Source of the DNA: Edaphobacter sp.
GTDB taxonomy: Bacteria > Acidobacteriota > Terriglobia > Terriglobales > Acidobacteriaceae
DNA: 64,000 nt
Assembly (NCBI RefSeq): GCF_028283685.1
Contig: NZ_JAPWKF010000005.1
Span: forward strand, 186,001-250,000
Direction of reading: 5' to 3'
Positions within the stretch are counted from its first letter, which is position 1. Every line of letters starts with the position of its first letter. Under the pieces are notes generated by a model. That model saw only the letters and a program-made list of their open reading frames with translations. It ran no database searches and was not told where the DNA came from. The translations under genes were made by a program, and so were the position numbers. Shown in pieces: positions 57,329 to 64,000 of the stretch.

Positions 57329-58086
57329 CCAGTCTTGCAAACTCCTCTCCTATGAAGATTCTTGTTCTCGGCGCGACCTCGGGTATCGCCGAAGCCACCT
57401 GCCGTATCTGGGCCTCGCAGGGTGCGAGCCTGTTCCTGGTCGCACGCAACGCGGAGAAGCTCGCCGCCGTGGCATCGGATCTGCGCACGCGTGGGGCCAG
57501 ATTTGTAGACACAGCGGTCACCGACCTGGACGATACGACACAGCATCCGGCGCTGCTGGCCCACGCGGTCAATGCGCTTGAAGGTCTGGACGCGGCGTAT
57601 CTTGCACACGGCGTGCTGGGCGACCAGACGGCGGCGGAGCAGGAATTCACGACCGCGGAGCAGATTCTGCACACCAACTTCATCGCTCCGGTGTCGCTGG
57701 TGACGTGGCTGGCGAACTTCTTCGTGCAGCGGCGCAGCGGCGTGATCGCCGTGCTGTCGTCGGTGGCGGGAGACCGTGGCCGGAAGTCGAACTACGTGTA
57801 TGGCTCGTCGAAGGCAGGGCTGTCGACGTTTCTCGATGGATTGCGGAACCGCGTCGACCGCGAGGGCGTGACGGTGCTGACGATCAAGCCAGGACCGACG
57901 AAGACGGCGATGACGGCAGGCATGAAGGGCTCGGAGAAGTTTGCCGATGTGAATGCGGTGGCGAAGTCGATCGTTGCGGCCATCGACAAGCGCGTGGATA
58001 CGCTCTATGTACCGTTCCAGTGGCAGCCGATTATGTTTGTGATCCGGCATATTCCGGAACGGGTGTTCAAGAAGCTGAATCTGTAG
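57325..58086 (+). CDS. dprE2: DprE2-like short-chain dehydrogenase
   Basis: A 253-residue Rossmann-fold reductase. The nucleotide-binding loop GATSGIAE is at about 16-23, and the active-site pair is YxxxK in YVYGSSK. Translationally coupled (ATGA) to the dprE1-like gene. Together they would epimerise decaprenylphosphoryl ribose to arabinose by oxidation and NADH-dependent reduction. The remaining upstream step could come from the HAD-UbiA gene at 18718. The terminator at 58109 closes the operon. Confidence 0.88.
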   Translation: MTSLANSSPMKILVLGATSGIAEATCRIWASQGASLFLVARNAEKLAAVASDLRTRGARFVDTAVTDLDDTTQHPALLAHAVNALEGLDAAYLAHGVLGDQTAAEQEFTTAEQILHTNFIAPVSLVTWLANFFVQRRSGVIAVLSSVAGDRGRKSNYVYGSSKAGLSTFLDGLRNRVDREGVTVLTIKPGPTKTAMTAGMKGSEKFADVNAVAKSIVAAIDKRVDTLYVPFQWQPIMFVIRHIPERVFKKLNL

Positions 58087-58108
58087 ATTTTGAGTAGCTG
58101 TGATGCGA

Positions 58109-58147
58109 AGCCCATCCGCGCCTATGGCGTGGATGGGCTTCTTATTT
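58109..58147 (+). terminator. Terminator of the dprE1-dprE2 operon
   Basis: A 14-bp stem AGCCCATCCGCGCC (58109-58122) with 58126-58139, including one G-U pair, a TAT loop and the tail TCTTATTT. Confidence 0.9.
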
Positions 58148-58168
58148 GTGGCTGTAGGAAGATGAAGA

Positions 58169-58197
58169 GCAGATTCCTCCGCTTCGCTACGGAATGA
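58169..58197 (+). repeat. Dispersed intergenic repeat, copy C
   Basis: Twenty-nine bases identical to 34154-34182, in the same orientation, again just downstream of a terminator. Third copy at 39071. The remaining spacer to 58301 holds nothing recognisable. Confidence 0.85.
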
Positions 58198-58301
58198 CAA
58201 ACGGAGAGTGTGCGCTCATTCATACAGAAGAACTCACAAGGCGAGCGGATGGCCGAATGCGCGTTAGAAGCCCAAGTTCCCTCTAGAAGCGTGGCCGAGC
58301 T

Positions 58302-59333
58302 CTAGAAGTCGAGTTCGGTGATGCGCTTCAGGTGGTCGGAGATGCCGTCCTGCTGCTGCTGCGCCATCTGCTGCATGCGGGTAGGCGTCGGCAGCTGTTC
58401 GGGGAGCTGCGTGGCTTTTTCGACGAGGATCGACCAGTCTTCTGGCACCGGCAGCTCCTGGTCGAGTCCGGCGGTGGCGTCGCTGGGGGTGACGCGCACG
58501 GCGACGGTGAGGTCGCTGGCGGCGCGGCCACGGAACATGCCTCGCGTTGGGGGGACGTCGGCGTAGTCGCGGCCGATAGCGGTGCGGATGTGGCGGTCGC
58601 GAGCGACGAGCCAGTTGGTGGGGTCGAAGCCGACCCAGCCGAGCTGCGGCAGGAAGGCCTCGATCCAGGCGTGTGTGGCCGAGTGCAGCGAGCGGTCGTG
58701 GTCGCTCTCACCGTGATAGAGATAGCCTGAGACGTAGCGGCACGGGATACGCAGCTTCGTACGCAGCAGCGTGATCATGATGTGCGCGAAGTCCTGGCAG
58801 ACGCCGGCCTTGTTGGTGAGCGCGAGGTCGATGGGCGAGTCGACCCTGGTGGACTTCGGCTTGTAGTCGAAGTACTCGTAGATCTGCTGGTTGAGCTGGT
58901 GCAGGACCATCAGTGGATCGTCACGGCGACGGACGTCGAGCTTCTGTGCGAGGTCGTCGAGGGCGTCGCTGGGAGCGGCGAACTCACTGGGCAGCAGCAT
59001 CTCCCAGTAGTCGCCCTTTTCGACGAGGTTGTCGAGTTCGGTCCAGGCGTCGGGAGCGAGGAACGATGGGATGTGCGATGGCGGCTGCACCTCGACCAGG
59101 GACTCGGCGACGACGACCAGCTGCGGATGCTGGCCGGGGATGTCGAAGTGATGGATGTGGTTGCTGAGGTGGTCGCGGTAGCTGAAGACGCGACAGCGCG
59201 GGCTGACGGAGAGATGAAAGGTGAGACAGCGCTGGTTCTGGTCGCTGCGCGGGTGCATGCGCGTCTCCATCATGCTCTCGCTGATGGGATTGCTGTAGAG
59301 GAACTTGGTGAGATGGCGAATCGAGTAATACAT
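58302..59333 (-). CDS. Transglutaminase-like cysteine peptidase family protein
   Basis: A 343-residue protein with an N-terminal beta domain (MYYSIRHLTKFLYS, SYRDHLSNHIHHFDIPG) and a transglutaminase core with the catalytic triad Cys179 (AGVCQDFAH), His221 (ATHAWIEAF) and Asp237 (GFDPTNW). The C-terminal 100 residues are charged and less conserved. AGGAGAGG upstream supports the ATG at 59333. It is the third gene of a tight operon with the alpha-E and ATP-grasp genes, 13 bases apart. In such operons it may cleave or transfer a peptide bond made by the ATP-grasp enzyme. Confidence 0.92.
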   Translation of the reverse strand: MYYSIRHLTKFLYSNPISESMMETRMHPRSDQNQRCLTFHLSVSPRCRVFSYRDHLSNHIHHFDIPGQHPQLVVVAESLVEVQPPSHIPSFLAPDAWTELDNLVEKGDYWEMLLPSEFAAPSDALDDLAQKLDVRRRDDPLMVLHQLNQQIYEYFDYKPKSTRVDSPIDLALTNKAGVCQDFAHIMITLLRTKLRIPCRYVSGYLYHGESDHDRSLHSATHAWIEAFLPQLGWVGFDPTNWLVARDRHIRTAIGRDYADVPPTRGMFRGRAASDLTVAVRVTPSDATAGLDQELPVPEDWSILVEKATQLPEQLPTPTRMQQMAQQQQDGISDHLKRITELDF

Positions 59334-59346
59334 GGCGGTTCCTCTC

Positions 59347-60312
59347 CTAGCCTGCAAGCGCCGTCTGGATGGAGTAATCGACGTAGAGCTCGTAGATGGT
59401 GCTGTGAATGGAACGGCACTGTTGCTGAATATTGCGCACTACGGCGATGACGCCCTGATCGAGCACATCGTCGATGCTGGAGAAGCTGAGCATCGCCTGC
59501 AGGCGGCCACCGAGACGGTGCAGCGGCTCGGCGCGGCTCATTCCGCCGCTCTCCACCTGAATGGCTTCCAGGGCGTGCTGCATGGCGTCGATGGCGAAGC
59601 GCAGCGAGTGCGGAAACTGGGCGTCAAGCAGAAGGAACTCGAGGATGCGGTCGGGGCTGAGGTCGGCGGTGTAGACCTTGCAGTAGGCCTCAAAGGCGGT
59701 GGCGGAACGCAGCAGGCCCATCCATTCGAGATATTCGGTGCCCTCGGGAATGCCCTCAGGATGTGTCCAGAGGTCTTCGTGGTAGGCCTCGAGCAGCATG
59801 GCGGTGGCTGCGGCGCGTTCGATATTGCGGCCGACCTGGATGAACTGCCAGCCCTCGCCGTGGCTCATGGTGGAGTCGGTGATGCCCTGGAACTGGTGGA
59901 TGGCCTCGGTGATGGTCTGCAGGAACTCGGTGGCGTCGCCTTCGGTCTCGATCTCGATGTTGGGCCGGGTGACGTCGAGATAGAGCGAGTTCAGACGCTG
60001 CCACATCTCGGTGGAGATCTGCTCACGGACATGGCGCGAGTTCTCGCGCGCCGAGATGATGCAGGCGACGATGGAGGCCTTGTGGGTGAGGTCGAAGGTG
60101 AGGGTGCGGGTGAGCGTGTAGGGATCGCCTCCCCAGGTAAGCTCGCGGGGGTGGCCGAGCGCGTGCAGCACACGCAGCCAGCGGTGCTCGGAGCTCGGCG
60201 AGCTCTCGTCGAGCATCAGGTTCAGATTGACGTCGAGCAGCCGCGTCGTATGCTCGGCACGCTCGAGGTAGCGGCTCATCCAGTACAGGCTATCGGCTAC
60301 GCGTGACAGCAT
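59347..60312 (-). CDS. Alpha-E domain protein (DUF403)
   Basis: A 321-residue, mostly helical protein: MLSRVADSLYWMSRYLERAEHTTRLLDV at the N-terminus, SRHVREQISTEMWQRLN and FLLLDAQFPHSLRFAI later. This is the DUF403 or alpha-E family, always found with a circularly permuted ATP-grasp and often a transglutaminase-like protein. No catalytic role has been shown. Gene spacing of 13 bases on both sides indicates a single transcript with its neighbours. Confidence 0.93.
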   Translation of the reverse strand: MLSRVADSLYWMSRYLERAEHTTRLLDVNLNLMLDESSPSSEHRWLRVLHALGHPRELTWGGDPYTLTRTLTFDLTHKASIVACIISARENSRHVREQISTEMWQRLNSLYLDVTRPNIEIETEGDATEFLQTITEAIHQFQGITDSTMSHGEGWQFIQVGRNIERAAATAMLLEAYHEDLWTHPEGIPEGTEYLEWMGLLRSATAFEAYCKVYTADLSPDRILEFLLLDAQFPHSLRFAIDAMQHALEAIQVESGGMSRAEPLHRLGGRLQAMLSFSSIDDVLDQGVIAVVRNIQQQCRSIHSTIYELYVDYSIQTALAG

Positions 60313-60325
60313 CGTCGGTCTCCCT

Positions 60326-61792
60326 TCACTGGCTCAGGACCCAGGTGTCCTTGCTTCCTCCGCCCTGGGAGGAGTTGACGACGAGCGAGCCGCGGGTGAG
60401 CGCGACACGCGTGAGGCCTCCGGGCACGACCGTGACCTTGTCGCCGTAGAGAACGTAGGGGCGCAGGTCGACGTGGCGCGGCTCGAGGGCGTCATCGATG
60501 AGGCACGGCGCGCGTGAAAACGAGATGGTGGGCTGCGCGATGTAGTTGCGCGGGTCGGCCTCGATCTTGCGGGCGAACTCCTCGCGCTGCGCCGCGGTGG
60601 ACTGCGGGCCGATGAGCATGCCGTAGCCTCCACTCTCTCCGACGGCCTTGACGACGAGCTTGTCGAGGTTCTGCAGGACATGCTGGCGCTCGCTGGGGCG
60701 CGTGAGCAGGTAGGTCTCGACGTTTTTGAGGACGGGCTCTTCGGAGAGGTAGTACTTGATGATATCGGGGACGTAGGCGTAGAGCGCCTTGTCGTCGGCG
60801 ACGCCGGTGCCGAAGGCGTTGGCGAGAGTGACGTTGCCGGCGCGGTACGCATTGAAGAGACCGGCGACGCCGAGGATGGTGTCGGGGCGGAAGGCCAGCG
60901 GGTCGATGAAGTCGTCGTCGACGCGGCGGTAGATGACGTCAACGCGGCGCAGGCCGTTGGTGGTGCGCATATAGACGACGTTGTCGTGGACGACGAGGTC
61001 GCGGCCTTCGACCAGCTCGATGCCCATCTGGCGAGCGAGGTAGGCGTGCTCGAAGTAGGCGGAGTTGAAGACGCCGGGCGACAGGAGCACGATGTTGGGC
61101 TCGGGGCGGCCTTCGGGGGCCAGCGAGCGCAGGGTTCCCAGCAACAGCTGCGTGTACTGCTCGATGGGGCGCACGTTGTAGCGCCGGAACAGCTGCGGAA
61201 AGATGCGCTTCATGACGCGCCGGTTGGTCAGCATGTAGCTGACGCCGGAGGGGACACGGAGATTGTCTTCCAGGACCACGAACTCGCCGTTTTCCAGGCG
61301 GATCAGGTCAGTGCCGCAGATGGCGATGTAGATATTGCGCGGCACCTGCAGGCCGATCATCTGGCGGCGGTACTGCTTGCAGCTGTAGACGACCTCGCGG
61401 GGAACGATGCCTTCCTTGAGGATGCGTCCCTCGTTATAGATGTCCTTAAGGAAGAGGTTGAGCGCGGTAATGCGCTGCATGAGGCCGTGCTCGACCTTGG
61501 CCCATTCGGCGGCGGTGATGATGCGCGGCAGCAGGTCGTAGGGAAAGATCTTCTCGGTGCCTTCGTTGCGTCCGTAGACGGTGAAGGTGATGCCCTGATT
61601 GAGGAAGCTGAGGTCGGCGGCCTGCTTGCGGCGCTGCAACTCGTCTGCCGGAAGCGAAGAGAAATGGCTGAGCAGAGGCTCGTAGTGACGGTGGATCTCG
61701 CCTGGTGCCGCAAACATCTCGTCGTAGGCGTGGTCCAGCAGATAGTTATTCATAGCCATCTGCGCGAACTGCTGGGACTGGTTTTGGGGCAT
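60326..61792 (-). CDS. Circularly permuted type 2 ATP-grasp protein (DUF404/DUF407)
   Basis: A 488-residue ATP-grasp-type ligase. The conserved core includes [14 protein letters not shown] (175-188), [14 protein letters not shown] and [15 protein letters not shown], and the metal/ATP-binding end [13 protein letters not shown]-grasp enzymes form amide bonds from a carboxylate and an amine. First gene of the operon. A promoter with TTGGCC and TATACT puts its start about five bases before the ATG, so the message is nearly leaderless. The substrate is unknown, but the operon looks like an amidoligase system making or attaching a peptide. Confidence 0.93.
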   Translation of the reverse strand: MPQNQSQQFAQMAMNNYLLDHAYDEMFAAPGEIHRHYEPLLSHFSSLPADELQRRKQAADLSFLNQGITFTVYGRNEGTEKIFPYDLLPRIITAAEWAKVEHGLMQRITALNLFLKDIYNEGRILKEGIVPREVVYSCKQYRRQMIGLQVPRNIYIAICGTDLIRLENGEFVVLEDNLRVPSGVSYMLTNRRVMKRIFPQLFRRYNVRPIEQYTQLLLGTLRSLAPEGRPEPNIVLLSPGVFNSAYFEHAYLARQMGIELVEGRDLVVHDNVVYMRTTNGLRRVDVIYRRVDDDFIDPLAFRPDTILGVAGLFNAYRAGNVTLANAFGTGVADDKALYAYVPDIIKYYLSEEPVLKNVETYLLTRPSERQHVLQNLDKLVVKAVGESGGYGMLIGPQSTAAQREEFARKIEADPRNYIAQPTISFSRAPCLIDDALEPRHVDLRPYVLYGDKVTVVPGGLTRVALTRGSLVVNSSQGGGSKDTWVLSQ

Positions 61793-61803
61793 GAAGTTTT
61801 TTG

Positions 61804-61832
61804 AGTATAGCGGCAGCGGGGCGGGAGGCCAA
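61804..61832 (-). promoter_or_regulatory. Promoter of the ATP-grasp operon
   Basis: On the minus strand TTGGCC (61827-61832) and TATACT (61804-61809) are separated by 17 bases; eleven bases lie between the -10 and the ATG. The rest of the spacer up to 62059 is without a recognised feature. Confidence 0.6.
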
Positions 61833-62059
61833 ATACTTTACGTGCTCCTGGTTTCAGGCAGGTCATTTGTATGTGATTCCTGGCTGTGACGCTGCCGCGG
61901 GAGCAAAAGCGGCTGTGAAGGGAGGGCTTCAGAGGTCTTCGGGCTCAAATTCAGCGGATTAGCGGGTTCCGGACGGCTGGGTACGGTAAACTAAAACAAC
62001 ACGCGCATTTCACGGTTTTCCTCATTTTTTTCGCGCGAAAGATTGGACATTATCAAGCA

Positions 62060-63874
<1,815 letters not shown>

Positions 63875-63893
63875 TCGCAAGACGTAATTCAAG

Positions 63894-63920
63894 AAAAGCC
63901 CCGGTGCGCCGGGGCTTTTC
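63894..63920 (+). terminator. Rho-independent terminator of typA
   Basis: A perfect 11-bp stem AAAAGCCCCGG (63894-63904) with 63909-63919 and a TGCG loop. The last 80 bases of the window show nothing further. Confidence 0.93.
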
Positions 63921-64000
63921 TGTTTGTGGCGGGGACGATGGCTTGTTCTTCGCAGGTGGTTGCAGGTAAGGTGGGTCGGCGCAAATGTAACTGTTGCTGA

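Overview
The window is GC-rich bacterial chromosome, most likely from an acidobacterium of the Acidobacteriaceae type (Terriglobus, Granulicella or Edaphobacter-like). Pointers are the acidobacterial VWFA-related secreted protein at 32991, a PEP-CTERM protein, an rpmI-rplT pair without infC beside it, and a short dispersed intergenic repeat. No phage, insertion sequence, CRISPR array, rRNA or tRNA is visible, so this reads as core genome. The taxonomic call rests on gene content and protein feel; no database was searched.

Layout. 1-5.3 kb: the start of a ybeY-like gene, phoH, rpsT, a drug/metabolite exporter and a secreted M13 peptidase. 5.4-10.5 kb: a secreted protein of unknown function, an esterase, a small membrane protein and an alpha-glucan phosphorylase broken by one extra G. 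10.5-18.5 kb: an mdtABC-type RND efflux operon with overlapping start and stop codons. 18.7-23.1 kb: a HAD-UbiA fusion, a protein of unknown function with an internal duplication, and an encapsulin nanocompartment operon (DyP peroxidase cargo plus shell). 23.2-29 kb: pheS and pheT, separated by three genes on the other strand, then a zapB-like gene and zapA. 29-34.1 kb: a TlpA-like thioredoxin, a PaiB-like protein, a 6S RNA candidate, a degenerate Lgt homologue, an rluD-like gene and the VWFA protein. 34.2-42 kb: a two-component system, bestrophin, a UspA pair, a secreted protein, adenosine deaminase, an amino acid permease and an unlisted 51-residue basic protein. 42-51 kb: a UvrD/PcrA helicase, a small secreted protein, a LOG protein, a DUF971 protein, TauE/SafE, an orphan ABC ATPase, a Tat-exported amidase and the PEP-CTERM protein behind a sigma-54-like promoter. 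51-55.9 kb: gyrB, rpmI-rplT with a folded spacer, and a frameshifted polysaccharide deacetylase. 55.9-64 kb: a DprE1-DprE2 pair, an operon of ATP-grasp, alpha-E and transglutaminase proteins, and typA.

How the parts fit. The HAD-UbiA fusion (18718) and DprE1-DprE2 (55928-58086) together could make a polyprenyl-phosphate D-arabinose donor, the mycobacterial arabinan precursor pathway, although they lie 36 kb apart. The encapsulin shell and its cargo are translationally coupled: the shell gene's ribosome binding site lies inside the codons of the cargo's targeting peptide. The ATP-grasp, alpha-E and transglutaminase operon is a widespread but biochemically uncharacterised set and is the best candidate here for an undescribed system. 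Two genes (glgP-like and the deacetylase) each carry a single extra G, which needs checking against reads before either is called a pseudogene.
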